Shown: positions 28,606 to 40,189, numbered from the stretch's first letter. The stretch is 64,000 nt of DNA from Acephala macrosclerotiorum (GCA_014904845.1 MU119237.1:62001-126000); one strand, 5' to 3'. The notes: generated by a model not told the origin, from the letters alone. Translations and numbers: made by a program.

Positions 28606-29352
28606 TTGTTTAATTTACTCGAAAACTTGATTTATAACAATTGTGAGATTTCTACGACAAAAATCGATTTTATTATTTATTATTTGATTAAAACAAAATT
28701 CAAACGATTGTACAAGTACTTCGAACATTTATCGATCGTTAAATTCGCGCGAGTATTAAAACGTAAAAAATATTTTATGAACTTCGAAGAAATTAAAAAA
28801 ATGACGAGATTCTACTAACAATATCAAATAAATAGTAAATCTCTCGATCGTTTCAAGTTTATATTGTACGACGATTATGATTTCAATTACTTCGTTTATT
28901 TAAACGTATTATAGATCGATAGAAAATTAGTATTTTAAGTCGTAAACGAGATTACAGTATTTCAAGTCGCGAAATTCTTTGTAGATATGTCGGTGAAAAA
29001 AGCATAGAACGCTTTTCGAGCGTATTAAATCGACGTTTACTTTGAACTATTGGTATTTACTATTTATAACCTTGGAACGAATTTCAACTCTAAAGAATTT
29101 CGCGACAATACTAAGAGTATGGATATCGATTCGAAGATTATACTAATAGAGATTTATAATTCGATTGGTTTAATAGAAAAGTACTACGCTCTATTGAAAC
29201 GTGCGTATAATATATTATTTCAAGAATTTCTCGATTTGCGAAAAAAAGAACGATTTCAAATGGCGATCAAAGTAATTAACGATACAACGAGATTGAACGG
29301 TATTATTTCTATATTTTTTGTCTTCGGCGCTTATTCTCGAATGTTACAATAG
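28606..29352 (+). pseudogene. Copia integrase segment
   Basis: The first frame (28,606-28,818) corresponds to the zinc-binding pre-integrase region: Arg-Leu-Tyr-Lys-Tyr-Phe-Glu-His-Leu-Ser stands for Arg-Leu-His-Arg-Arg-Phe-Gly-His-Pro-Ser. The second (29,050-29,352) carries the integrase core: Leu-Gly-Thr-Asn-Phe-Asn-Ser-Lys-Glu-Phe, then Ile-Tyr-Asn-Ser-Ile-Gly-Leu-Ile-Glu-Lys-Tyr, where intact copies have His-Asn-Ser-Ile-Gly-Met-Val-Glu-Arg-Tyr. The last Glu is the third residue of the DDE triad and is kept. Stops lie between the frames, so no active integrase can be made. Confidence 0.82.
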
Positions 29353-29697
29353 AACGCGCTTGTAGTATCAATTGCCGCTAGAACTAAAGCGGTAAAAAGT
29401 ACAATAATCGCGATCCGAAAATGTTATACTACTCGTTAAATCAATGACATTCTACGAATAAAAAATAGTCCATAGAATTATTACTTGATCGATTTATCTT
29501 TAAATTCAAACGTACTTGTTTAAAAAGAAAACAAAAAATAAAAAAGATCGTATACGCTTTTAATAATAAATAAAGAGACATATTAATTACAATTGCCAAA
29601 TAAATTAAAAAGTTTTCACAGTATTACGATGAAACTATTTTATTAAAACTTCGAGCAATTCAAAAAACAATCAGAAGATTATTTATTAAGAGAAAAT

Positions 29698-30759
29698 TTG
29701 TTAGAGAATTTAAATTCAAAATCAAATTTTTTTAGAAGAAATTTGAAAATAAAAAAAAATATATTTAATTTACTTCGTTCGATCGAAGAAATCTCGTATA
29801 CTTCGAAAAAGAATTTACATTTATTTCGAATTACGATAAAAATCCTTTTTTACGTTTTTAGTTCCGACGAATACATTTATATGACAATTTGTATAAATGT
29901 AAAAATTTTCGAAATTTATTTGATCGAGAAAAAGACTAGAAATAAGCAATTGTCTATAGATTTTCGCGCAAAAAAAATTATTATTACTTTAAACGATTCG
30001 TTCGTAGTTTCTCGTAGAAAAAAAATTAATAAATTAATCGCGAAAAGAGTCTTTAAATTGATTTTCAATAATTCGAAGAAAATTGACAATCAACGAATCT
30101 TCGACTCAAAACTAGTAAACGAGATCAAAAACATAGAAATAGTAACTCTATACGAGAAATCTCGTTTTGTGATTCAAGTATTTAACGATAAAAGCAAAAA
30201 AACAATACTAATTCAATTTTCAATTATTCAATGCGTCAATCAACAAATTATCGTTATTTTGATTCTATTTTTCAAATTCAAAGAAATCAATTTTTATTTA
30301 AAAAACATTATTTAAATATACGTGTAATCAATAATTTTATTAACACGTATTATTTTCACTAAATCTTCGAAAGAAATAACAAATAAACTTTTATCGAACG
30401 TCGTTTTTAAGATAATTAAATTTCTCTACGAAGTCTCGAAAACGAAAATACACTAATATAGAACGTATAGTACTCACTACAAAAACAAACTCTTGATAAA
30501 ACTTTCAACTTTCGATTTTTATTTACTTATTACGAAAAATAATTATACTTTATTCGAAATAATCGATATACAAACCGATGATACGCTTATCCTGGGAAAT
30601 CAAACCTTTGTAGAACTAAAGAATTTTGAACTGCAAAAAGTCAAACTATTAATTAAATCTACAAAGTTTTTTACGTTGGATATTTTTCTGTTGTTCAACG
30701 AATACAAACTAGCAATAAATAAGATCGGAAATGGGATTGTACTTTCGCAAAAAAAGTAA
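29698..30759 (+). pseudogene. Copia reverse transcriptase segment
   Basis: The frame at 29,698-30,315 contains Phe-Asp-Ser-Lys-Leu-Val-Asn-Glu-Ile-Lys followed by Glu-Lys-Ser-Arg-Phe-Val-Ile-Gln-Val-Phe-Asn-Asp, the typical start of the copia reverse transcriptase (RVT_2). The frame at 30,493-30,759 contains Asp-Ile-Gln-Thr-Asp-Asp-Thr-Leu, matching the Leu-Gln-Thr-Asp-Asp-Thr-Leu catalytic-loop region of this lineage. The stretch between them is AT-converted and contains stops. Confidence 0.82.
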
Positions 30760-30999
30760 AATAAACGCTTAAATTTAATTGATTCGAAATCAAATTTCTA
30801 TAAGTAGACGTACTTCGAACAACGTACTCGAGAAGTATATATCAATTTTATCTACCAATCGGAAACTGCGTACGATATATCGGTGGCAATTTAATACTAA
30901 TATCTCGAAAAAAAGCAAATTGCAGCGCTAAATAAACGACTACAATAGCAAATAGACAATCTCGATCGTAGACTTCGGTTTTTTTGTTTGGATTTATAT

Positions 31000-31560
31000 T
31001 CAACGAAATTCTTCGTCTTTATAAACGGTTCTTTTGCTATAAATAAAAATCTCAATTCGTAAATCGAATATATCGTCGTTTTTAGCAATGAGATTTATAG
31101 TAATAAACAATTCAATTTGCGAAGCAATTTATTTTATTGAAATTCAACGAAATGCAAAAGAGTTACTTGTATTGTTTTAATTTTTGAGCTATACGCAATA
31201 ACAATAAAAATCGATATAAAAATCTCGATTTTTATTACTTTTGATTTTATCATAAAACGACTCGAATTAAATCCAATTCCCGTGATTATTTGCATCGATT
31301 TTTTCTCTTTCTACGAGTACATAATCAAATTCGGTACTATTAAAGAAAAGCGTCTTATAATTGATATTATAATTATTAGACAATTGTATAAACGCAAAAA
31401 ACTCTCGAAAATTCAATGAATTATTAAAGACAGTAATCCAATTAATACTATAACTAAATCCAATACTAATAAAATACTTGAGTCGTTTGTTAATATCAAT
31501 CGCTTTAATATTAAAATACAAAGATAAATGCAACGTCCCGAAGTCCAGGAACCAGTCGAC
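31000..31560 (+). pseudogene. Copia RNase H segment
   Basis: Plus-strand reading gives Ser-Phe-Ala-Ile-Asn-Lys-Asn-Leu, then Asn-Ser-Thr-Lys-Cys-Lys-Arg-Val-Thr, then Lys-Glu-Lys-Arg-Leu-Ile-Ile-Asp-Ile-Ile and Asp-Ser-Asn-Pro-Ile-Asn. This is the usual RNase H tail of fungal copia elements (compare Ser-Ser-Thr-Lys-Cys-Lys-Arg-Val-Thr and Glu-Lys-Arg-Leu-Met-Ile-Asp). A few internal stops interrupt it. The 111-codon minus-strand frame over the same bases is a shadow. Confidence 0.75.
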
Positions 31561-31904
31561 GAGAGCGAGAATAGTAAGAAGAGCGATCATTGAAAAAAAC
31601 AATACTGGAAAAAGAAACGTATAATTGTTATTTTGGTGTTTTTAGTGTTTTTCGATATTTTCGGTATTTTCGAAAACAAAGCTTTCGATTGACTCGAAGA
31701 TTATAAATACCGGGTTTGGGGAAATTTCTCCAAGTCTGGTTTGATCAATCAAACATTACAACACGTGACGACGATTGATTCACGATTAGATTTCCTTTTA
31801 GTATTTGGTAGCGGGACAGCGCGTTGGCAACCGTAGTAATACTCTTCTTTGTATTTGGTTTACGAGTTGGAAAAAGCGTCTTCTCTCAAAAAGAGAATTG
31901 CTAG

Positions 31905-32130
31905 TATCGATTTAATCATGTGATCGCTTAAACGATCGACTAAATGATCTTAGCTATGATCTTTATTGCTTTTAGCAACGATTGTCCTAGCGTCCACTCT
32001 TTAATCTTATGTTCACTTTGTTTAATTATATAAATAAATAAATGCTCCTTCTGAGAAGAGGCAAACAGAATTGAATTATTGACACTAGATTAAGATCTTA
32101 GTATTTCGTGATTTGTTTTCGAACGTTTTA
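31905..32130 (+). repeat. 3' LTR of young copia (family C)
   Basis: This is the 226-bp partner of 25,593-25,818, starting TATCGA and ending TTTTA (TG to TA and CA to TA). It is followed by ATAAT, identical to the five bases before the 5' LTR. In several interior places it is less mutated than the 5' copy. Confidence 0.9.
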
Positions 32131-32969
32131 ATAATAATAATAAATAAATAATTTAATTTACAAAACAATTTATTTTATTAAAGTTTTATAAAATATAAAA
32201 AGATTATTTATATTGTTTTAATTTTTATATTATATATAATAATAATAAAAATCGATATAAAAATTTCGATTTTTATTATTTTTAATTTTATTATAAAACG
32301 ATTAAAATTAAATTTAATTCTCGTAATTATTTATATTAATCTTTTTTTTATAAATATATAATTAAATTCAATATTATTAAAAAAAACGTTTTATAATCGA
32401 TATTATAATTATTAAACAATTATATAAACGTAAAAAACTTTTAAAAATTCAATAAATTATTAAAAATAATAATTTAATTAATATTATAATTAAATTTAAT
32501 ATTAATAAATTATTTAAATTATTTATTAATATTAATCGTTTTAATATTAAAATATAAAAATAAATATAACGTTTTAAAATTTAAAAATTAATTAACGAAA
32601 ACGAGAATAATAAAAAAAAAATTATTAAAAAATATAACGTTAAAAATAAAACGTATAATTATTATTTTAATATTTTAATATTTTTAATATTTTTAATATT
32701 TTTAAAAATAAAACTTTCGATTAATTCGACGATTATAAATACTAAATTTAAAAATCTTTTTTTAAATTTAATTTAATTAATTAAATATTATAATACGTAA
32801 TAATAATTAATTTACAATTAAATTTTTTTTTATTATTCGCTAATAAAATAATACGTTTATAATTGTAATAATATTTTTTTTATTTTTAATTTACGAATTA
32901 AAATTTTTTTTGAATTATTAATATTAAATTAAAATTTTAATATTTTATAATTTATTTTCAAACGTATTA
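32131..32969 (+). mobile_element. Old Ty1/copia copy (family C), piece 3 with partial 3' LTR
   Basis: Bases 32,140-32,760 match 31,100-31,700 of the young copy with very many C to T and G to A changes (RNase H and 3' region). The end, to about 32,969, keeps only the last part of the 3' LTR, with its middle deleted. The old copy also lacks about 140 bp at the junction with piece 2 compared with the young copy (30,953-31,097). Confidence 0.78.
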
Positions 32970-34690
32970 ATAATTTTATTATATTAATTCGAAAATAATT
33001 TAATTTTATTATAATAATTTGTAATTAAAAATATTATATAGTTTTTTATTATATTTTTTATTATTAATATAAATTATTATATATATTCGATTATTATTAA
33101 TAAATAAATTAAATATTTTATATTATATTAAATAAATTCGTATTTATAAAAAAAATATAAAAAATAATCGTAATAATAATCGTAATCGTAAAAAAAAATT
33201 CGTATTAATAATTAAAATTATAAAAATAATTATATTTTAAATATTAATTTATTAATTTAATTAATCGATTATTTTTATTTATATTTATTTATAATAAATT
33301 TTTTATTTTTTAATATTTAAATTTCGTAAATATATAAAAAATCTCGAAAACGACGTATAAAATTTTTATATATTAAACGTAAAATTTTTTACGTATATTT
33401 TTTAAAGTTTTTTTAAAAATATTTTTATAAATTATAATTCGAATATTTTTTTTTAATATTTTTTTATTAAAATTTTTATTATTTATAAAATTGAAATTTT
33501 TTTTTATTTTTTTTTATTATAAACGTATTTAATTTTAAAAAATAATTATATAATAAATAATAAAAAAATTAAAAATTTTATTTTAAATTCGAATAAATTT
33601 TATTATTAATATTTATACGTTTTTAATTAAATAATAAATAAAATTATAAAACTTTTTTAAAAATTCGTTTTTAATATAAATTTAAAATTATTTTTATATT
33701 TTTTTATTTATTTTTTATAAACGTTATTATTTTACGTAATAAACGTAAATTTAAAAAATAAATATAAATTTAAAATTGTTTTCGTATTTTTTTTTTTTTA
33801 AGTTTTTAATAATTTTAATATTTTCAATGTATTTTTATAAAAAAAAATTATAAATTAATTTTTTTAAATAGAAATTCAATTATTAATTAATATTAATAAT
33901 AAATTAAAAACGAAATAAATTAAATAATTCGTTAATTAATTATAAAATATAAATTTAATAAATATAAAAATTAAAAAATATAATTTTAATTCGATTTAAT
34001 ATTTTACGTAATTATTAAATTAATATTATATTTATATATAATAATTAAATATAAAAAAAAAATTTAAATTATATTAAAAAACACGTTTTTATAAAATTTA
34101 TTAATTTATAATTAATGATTTTTTAAAAAATAAAATTTAAAATTAAAAAAAATTAATAATCGTATTATAATTATATTATATATATAATTAATTTAAAAAT
34201 TAAATTATTTTAAATTATTTTAAAATTTATAAAAAATCGTTAAACGATAAAAAATAATAAAAACGAATATAAACGAAATTCGTAAAATAATAATATAAAA
34301 TTTAAAATAATTTTTTTTTAAAAAAAAAACGTTTTTATTTTTATTTTTAAATTTAATATTTTTATTTATTTTAAAAATAATTCGTATTACGTAATAAATA
34401 TGTAATTTAATAAAAATCAATAATAATTAATTAATAAAAATCATAAATATAAATTTAAATAATATATTTATAAAAATATTAAATTATATATATTTTTTTT
34501 ATAAAATTTTATTTAAACGTATATTTAAATTAAAATTAAATAATATAAAATTCGAATAAATTATATAAAATCGTACGAAATTTAAAAAATCAAATTCGAA
34601 CTTTTTAATAAATTTATAAATAATTTAAATATAATCGAGCTTTTATAAAAAAATTTATAAAAAAGTATTTAGTTTTATTACGAAGCATTT
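32970..34690. other. AT-rich spacer, unassigned
   Basis: This is highly AT-converted, with CpG-only cytosines. I could not align it to families A, B or C. The 66-codon frame at 34,220-34,420 is low-complexity and not believable as a gene. It probably holds the remains of another repeat and the RIP-damaged 5' part of the carboxypeptidase pseudogene that follows. Confidence 0.6.
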
Positions 34691-34721
34691 TTTATATGTT
34701 TTTTCTTTTACTTCACAATGT

Positions 34722-35257
34722 GATAACGCGATTGGGAATTCGAAGCCAGTTGGAAATGTATTAAGAAGTTTGAAATGGATGGAGGAACTCGGAGATTGGA
34801 GTAATAAAGATCTTACTAAGCCAGAGACGCTGAAAGCACGTACGCTGCAGCCGAATCCCGGCCGGAAATGGCTCCGTCCTGGCTCTTGTCAGGAGAAAAT
34901 AATGGGTGGTTGTTTGCCCTCGCTTCTTCAGTTAGCGGGCACGAAATATTTCCCTGATTTCACGGGGAAAATCTTCCTGCTTGAAATGCCTGAGGGAGCC
35001 CGAATAAACCGATGCCGATTGAGCTATTGAAGAGCCTTTTGGCCCACTTGGCGAATTTAGGGGTTTGGGGGAAGGGGAGGGGTGTGGTGCTCGGGAGATG
35101 CTTTGGGTATGAGGGGGAGAAGTTGAGGAGCTTTGAGGAGATGGTTGTTGATTTTTGTGAGGTGGGGAGAGAGGGGAAAGAATTTCCGGTGTTGAGTCGT
35201 GTGGATGTTAGACATACGGATCCGATGGTAACGGTTAAACTCGGCTTTAATATTTAA
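34722..35257 (+). pseudogene. S66-type carboxypeptidase (MccF-like), C-terminal remnant
   Basis: Two overlapping frames together give the C-terminal half of a peptidase S66 (LD-carboxypeptidase/MccF) protein. The first reads Lys-Pro-Val-Gly..Leu-Arg-Ser-Leu-Lys-Trp, then Ile-Met-Gly-Gly-Cys-Leu-Pro-Ser-Leu-Leu-Gln-Leu and Gly-Thr-Lys-Tyr-Phe-Pro-Asp-Phe, then Leu-Leu-Glu-Met-Pro-Glu. The second, shifted near 35,010, gives Met-Pro-Ile-Glu-Leu-Leu-Lys-Ser-Leu-Leu, Gly-Tyr-Glu-Gly, and Val-Asp-Val-Arg-His-Thr-Asp-Pro-Met. The family uses a Ser-Glu-His triad. The Glu and His regions are visible, but the N-terminal half with the Ser is missing, lost in the AT-rich DNA to the left. A frameshift plus truncation make it non-functional. 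Bases before about 34,720 may also belong to it but are too mutated to read. Confidence 0.78.
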
Positions 35258-35775
35258 AGTATTAATACAAAATCGATTTTTATTAATATTAATTCGATAT
35301 TGCGAGAATCGATATTATTAATAATAATATTAATTTTATTTTTTTATATATTACTTTTTTTTAATAATTATTTTTATTTATTATTTTTATAAAACTTTTT
35401 ATATATTATTTTTAATTATTAAATTATATTATTTTATTATTTAAATTTTTATTTTATATTTATTTTATATTTATATAAAGTTCAAAAAACTACTTTTATT
35501 AAAAAGTTTAATATTTAATTAAAAATCGATATTAATATTAATAATATTAATTTTTTATAATTTAAATATCGATTTTTATTAATAATACGATTTTAATATT
35601 ATAATCGAGTCTAGTAACGGTTTTTTAAACGTATTTATAAAGTTTAATTTTAAAAAAAATATTTAAAAAAATCTTAAAACCGGGCATTAAATAATTTTCC
35701 GATTAATAAATCTTATAATATTTCACTCTATATTTATTTATATTTCTTTTCTTTACCTTAGATCATTACATTACA
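35258..35775. other. Short AT-rich block
   Basis: About 450 bp of AT-rich, CpG-sparing sequence separates two gene remnants, with composition returning to normal near 35,700. Its origin is unknown, probably a RIP-mutated repeat fragment. Both neighbouring pseudogenes are truncated next to it. Confidence 0.6.
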
Positions 35776-36619
35776 TCAACTCCCACCTCCCTTTTTTACC
35801 CCTAGGTTAGGTTCCCTAATTATCAAACAAGTCCTCGTCTCCTTCTCTCCTCTGATAGGAAACATCAACAAATGTCCTCCATGCCCCACAAAAACCTGTC
35901 TGTTCTCGATCACATTCCCAGCAACCTCAATCGCTTTCTTCATATCCACCACCTTTCTATAAGCATATTTCCCACTGTACACCGCATCCGCGCTCTCATC
36001 TCCAGGCCAAGTAAGATTCTCCTACAAGCAGATCGAATCCCATCACCCCACTACCGCATCGGCTTCTATCTCCGTCCCATCTAAGAACTTAACTTTCATC
36101 TTCCCACTCTCCTCATCTTCAACAACATGAACTACTTTCATCCCAAACACAGTTTTGACTTTTTTTGGAATAAGCGCAACAACCCCATCCAAAAACTGTG
36201 CTCTCGAACACCCACAATGAACAAATCCTCTTTTCGTCTCAATCTCAGCTATCAGCTCACCAGCTTGAGGACCAGTTCCATAGCGGACATCAAACCATAT
36301 GTGGCCTCTTTCTCGGGGCTGGCATTGGGTGTTGCGATACGGTTGTGTGCTGCTGCTAGATCTGGGGAGATGAGTTGCATGGCTTGGATGGCGTTTGGTC
36401 CGAATCCTGATTTTTTCAGAATACGCTTACCTAGAGAAGATTTGAAAGCGCGATGGGAAACATACCTACACCGGCACCGATCTCTGAGAATCCAGGACGA
36501 GACGCATAGATTTTGAGCTGCAAACTGGGACTGTGTCTCGAGAGGGCGATAGCGAGTGTGATACCTGCTATGCCGGCGCCGATGATGGCGATGGATATTG
36601 GCTCGTTTGAGGCTGACAT
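35776..36619 (-). pseudogene. FAD-dependent monooxygenase (salicylate hydroxylase-like), truncated
   Basis: The minus strand begins Met-Ser-Ala-Ser-Asn-Glu-Pro with Ala-Ile-Ile-Gly-Ala-Gly-Ile-Ala-Gly, the FAD-binding GxGxxG fold, then Glu-Ile-Gly-Ala-Gly-Val-Gly. An intron (GTATGT...CAG, about 36,400-36,465) joins this to Gly-Pro-Asn-Ala-Ile-Gln-Ala-Met. Further on come Phe-Val-His-Cys-Gly-Cys-Ser-Arg-Ala-Gln-Phe-Leu and Ala-Asp-Ala-Val-Val-Gly-x-Asp-Gly-Ile-Arg-Ser, the second conserved motif of this class of aromatic hydroxylases. At least two frameshifts interrupt the frame, and recognisable protein stops near 35,800 at the AT-rich block. Only about the first half of a roughly 430-residue enzyme is left. 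I chose ATG 36,619 because the upstream start at 36,625 is GTG. Confidence 0.82.
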
Positions 36620-36910
36620 TTTCACTGATTTGAATTGAATGAAGCTAAAATATCAGATTAAAAGAAGCACAAACCGAGATGTATACATCAGCGAAATAGT
36701 TTAAAGTCTGAGGTGGGGTTCGGTTAGGGCGGGTTGCTGCATCGCTAAACCCTGACGGCTCAGGGGCGATCTTTCAGGCTGGTGACCCCGCTATCTCGGG
36801 GAGGAGATTGTGGGGGAGGGGCACGAGATTCAAGCCATGATGCCGAGAGGCTCAATTTCGAGAGGAGATTTTCATTAACTACTTTCATCTTCACTTGTTA
36901 TACTTCCGTC
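36620..36910. other. Intergenic, 290 bp
   Basis: Normal-composition spacer between the 3' end of the transporter gene and the start of the monooxygenase pseudogene, both on the minus strand. It would hold the monooxygenase promoter. No gene or recognisable site was seen. Confidence 0.5.
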
Positions 36911-38659
36911 TCAAAGAATGTATCTGAAACCAGGATGATCATCCCCTAAATCTCCCAAGATCTCTCGGTCATTATCAAGTTTTCCATCCTCCCTTCCAGC
37001 ATCTCTCCTCCTATTCTTCACCCAAAGCCAAACCTCCATCACCGTACTCGACAAAAGCCCAACAACGGTCAACGCAAGACCCGCCCCAAATCCTGTTTGG
37101 AACCTAGGAGATTGATGCGTGATGAACACATTACTCGACACCAGATTTCCACAATTCCCAAATCCAATCATGAATCCAGTCGCGAACGCTGCTTTTGCAT
37201 TTCCTCCCATGTTGTTCGACAGCCACACTACTAGGATTGGCATTTGAATATAGGCGCATGCTGTGATGGCGAATATGCCGAAATAGCGGGCGCTGATGGA
37301 CGTTATGGGGACGGCGAGCTCGACGGACCAACCGACGATGCCGAGTAGGGCAGCGAAGACGAGGAAGCTGTATCGGTGGCGAAGCTTTCCAGAGAGGTAG
37401 GAGGTGATATTGAGAAGGACGAGAGCGACGATATACACAGGAATAGTATGGACTTGGGCTTGTGCGCTCGAGTATCCGAATCCATTGAGGATCGTGGGCT
37501 GAAACGAGACAATCGAGGACGCCGCGGTATCTGCTCCAAAGTATGCGACCATACTGGAAATTGTAAGCTTCATCCCAGGGTGTGAGTTGCTGGATGATTT
37601 ACCCGAGCCAAATCTTCGGGTCAAGCAGACACTCTTTCATAACAATGAAGTTGTAATGATCAGGTTGAGATGGACCAGCATCAGCCTGCTTTATTCAGTG
37701 ATAGCCATGAATTGGTTTATAACTCTGTTACCTTCAGCATACTCAACAGGTATGCTTTCTCCTCGGGCTTGAGAAAGGTCGATTTATCTGGGCAATCTGG
37801 GATGCAGAAGATCCCAATGAGGGTCGTGACCACAGTCATAAGGCCTTCAATGATGAAGATCCAACGCCATCCTGCATAACCACCAACGCCTTCCATGTTC
37901 CCAATGGCGAATGCGAGAAGCTGCAACTTGATCAGTTACATTTGTTCGCACTTTCCAGACAATCACGTACCCCACCAAATGCTCCTGCTAAAGCCACAGC
38001 ACTGAAGAATAACGCGTATCTGACTGTGAAGTCTCGCCGTTTATAATACCTACTGATGAGATACGCACAACCTACAGTGATTAGCATTGCCATGCCGATC
38101 ACTTCTTCGGATTACCTACCAGGAACAAAGCCAGCTTCGAAGCAACCCATCAAAAATCTACACACGAGAACACCTTTGAACGACTTGGTGACTCCCAAGC
38201 CAATCGTACATAGCGCTGTCAAATATGAGTCTCAATCTCTTCAGTAAAACAGGTGTACTCACACCAACAAAACATCTGACCAGAAAGGTAAACTGCTGGC
38301 CTTACAAAGCCCTTCTTCATGAGCATGTTGCTTGGCAGGGCAAGACAAATATAGGGGATATTCAAGATCCATAATGACATGTTGTAGTCATTGTTCTTCA
38401 TCTTTAGCTCCGTGGTCATGCCCTCGATTTTAGCGTTAGCGATGTTTGTTCGGTCGATGTACGTTACCACGAAGAGGATCATGAGAGGAGGCAGAAGCTT
38501 GAGGTCGCACTTCCAAGTAATCCGTCGCTCGAGGTCTGGGTCAGTGACAAAGCCGTCGGTATCAGTGGGAAGTGATATGCTATTGGCATCATCATTGTCG
38601 ACATTGAATCTCTCGGAAAATGTGGCAGGTGGATCATCACGCTTCTCATCGAGCGCCAT
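36911..38659 (-). CDS. MFS transporter, allantoate permease family (502 aa)
   Basis: Six exons: 38,659-38,263, 38,215-38,120, 38,071-37,971, 37,920-37,732, 37,685-37,603 and 37,553-36,911. The five introns are 46-50 bp, all GT-AG, and the exons sum to 1,509 nt (502 codons plus stop) with no internal stop. The product has the anion:cation symporter (Dal5/Tna1-like) layout: a hydrophilic N-terminus, then Leu-Leu-Pro-Pro-Leu-Met-Ile-Leu-Phe-Val-Val-Thr-Tyr-Ile-Asp-Arg-Thr-Asn-Ile-Ala-Asn-Ala in the first membrane segment region. Later come Cys-Arg-Phe-Leu-Met-Gly-Cys-Phe-Glu-Ala-Gly-Phe and Gly-Trp-Arg-Trp-Ile-Phe-Ile-Ile-Glu-Gly, with about 12 membrane segments and an end Gly-Phe-Arg-Tyr-Ile-Leu. 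It is a plasma-membrane uptake carrier for small organic anions or vitamins; the substrate cannot be told from sequence. It appears intact although both flanking genes are damaged or far away. Confidence 0.9.
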
Positions 38660-40189
38660 GCTGGGAGGGAAGTCCAGATTGTTCCCAGTGCATCAAACAC
38701 GGGCAACAACACGGAGCGAAGAACAATTTATAATAAAGATATCGAAACTCGAAGACAGTAAGAAAATATTGTACGGTGTTCAATCTAATCGGCTTACTTC
38801 AGCTATCAAGAACAGGACGAGAGCCGGGGGACGATCTGACAGACTCACTTGCTACGCGGACGATCTGTGGAACACCAAATCAAGCTCGAGATGTTGATAG
38901 GATGAGAATACGGGAAATAATATGCTTTGCTTACGAGTAGATGCTAGCCTATGGCCGGATAGATGTAACGAGCCTAGAATCGTAAGTCTATATTTTACAG
39001 GGCTCTTCGGGCCTTCTCGCTAACAAATAAACTCAAATTTGCTTTATAAACTCACTATAGCTTTTTATAAATATCGTAATATAAGTTCAAATAATTCTAA
39101 TTTGTGCATATTTCATACTTTTAAAGTAAAGTCGTCGAGTTTGGTTTTCGTCGCTTAAAAATGCCCTGAAAAATGCCTAGAAAACTTAGACTTATGATCC
39201 CAGGCTCGTAATGCCTGCCATGCTGTGGCCGAACTTTAATAGTGGTGGTGCGTGCCTGCTGTCAACCCCGCACTTCAGGGGCTGCCAGCATTTGATGGAC
39301 CGCTGTCGCGTAACGACAGCATGAAATTTGCGACGACCTTGATCGACTGGATTGATTTCTCGTTTGAATGACTCGATCTGAGAAGATCGCGCCTTTCATG
39401 TTCTTATTCGCGGAATTGACCTCCTCACTCGATTGTCCGTGTCAATCCTCAACCTAAGTTGATCAACTGCTGCGTCCTGCATGTTGCCTGCGCGCGATGT
39501 TGATCACGATGGTCAGATGCGACAAGATGGTGTTGACTGGTGTGACTGAACGAAATTTAAAATTTAAGGCAATGTAGCTGAAAATAGTCGAGGAACCGTT
39601 GCGTAGAGGTGCGTCGAGAATCCGGAATAAGTTGAGGTGCAACAGGAGCAGTGAGGCGACACGCGACGATGCCTTTTCTCGAGGTCAAGCGAGGGCTGAA
39701 CTCACACCCACCCCTTCGCGATTTATACACCGACGAACGCTCGTCATTGTTCGTACCAAAGTCGTGAAATTTGGCCGGCCTTCAATTTGAAGAGGATGAG
39801 GACTGTTCCTGCAATTTCGGGGCAAATTTGAAGCAAAAACTAATAAGAATTGCTCCATGGTACGGGTGTCTTTGCGAGTATACTGCCTAGGCCCGCACCT
39901 ACCGTTCCTGTTAATAACACCCCTTCCCCCTCGCTCCTTTCTTTGCCCACCCACACCTTAGTCGAAGCAATTATTGTTTACGGAGCAAGTTACGAGTTAC
40001 AGTAATGCGACGAGCAGAATCTGATTTCTTGGGATTTTCCATAGGACATTAAGTATTACATGCTTTACTCGTTAGGTATTCGAAGATCCCAATCTTAATT
40101 TGGTTGCTGGCCATAATATGAATTCATCAGCTCTTTCATTTGAGTGTTGTTCATGCATGCCAATATTGACTTCGGCCATGAGCTCACGC
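38660..40189. other. Intergenic, 1.5 kb
   Basis: Mixed-composition sequence upstream of the transporter and downstream of the laccase. A perfect 7-bp stem hairpin (GCTGTCG and CGACAGC) lies at 39,302-39,320. The open frames at 39,599-39,954 are short, overlap on opposite strands and resemble nothing I know. The transporter promoter must lie in the right-hand part directly after 38,660. Confidence 0.5.

Larger units (their letters stand above)
25593..32130 (+). mobile_element. Young Ty1/copia LTR retrotransposon, family C
   Basis: Two direct 226-bp LTRs (25,593-25,818 and 31,905-32,130) with 5-bp flanks ATAAT on both sides (25,588-25,592 and 32,131-32,135) define a 6,538-bp element. It is the least mutated repeat in the window. 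Domains occur in Ty1/copia order on the plus strand: protease (27,985-28,503), zinc-binding pre-integrase (28,606-28,818), integrase core (28,850-29,352), reverse transcriptase (29,698-30,759) and RNase H (about 31,000-31,560). A purine run AAAAAGAGAATTG lies just before the 3' LTR. Stops separate the domains, so it is dead. It inserted into an older copy of its own family. Its leader also contains an assembly gap. Confidence 0.92.
1..34690. other. AT-rich, RIP-saturated repeat block
   Basis: This third of the window is almost pure A and T, and nearly every surviving C is followed by G. It has no credible intact gene; the open frames are short, low-complexity and rich in Asn, Ile, Lys, Phe and Tyr. 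Alignment by eye of segments inside the block shows that much of it consists of LTR retrotransposon copies inserted into one another. Differences between copies are overwhelmingly C to T or G to A, the signature of repeat-induced point mutation in ascomycetes. The least mutated part is 25,593-32,130; the most mutated are 1-2,123, 8,384-11,094, 23,202-25,592 and 32,131-34,690. Confidence 0.93.

Noticed and set aside
31267..31602. 111-codon minus-strand frame with hydrophobic start
   Set aside because: It is the antisense of the copia RNase H segment, which matches its family on the plus strand.
1..34690. Mitochondrial DNA as an explanation for the extreme AT content
   Set aside because: No mitochondrial genes, rRNA or tRNA are seen; the sequence is made of LTR elements with RIP-type changes.
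37131..37585. Several overlapping frames on both strands within the transporter
   Set aside because: Shadows of the last exon of the 502-aa MFS gene.
39599..39954. Opposing frames upstream of the laccase 3' end
   Set aside because: They overlap on opposite strands, lack recognisable domains and have no convincing start context.
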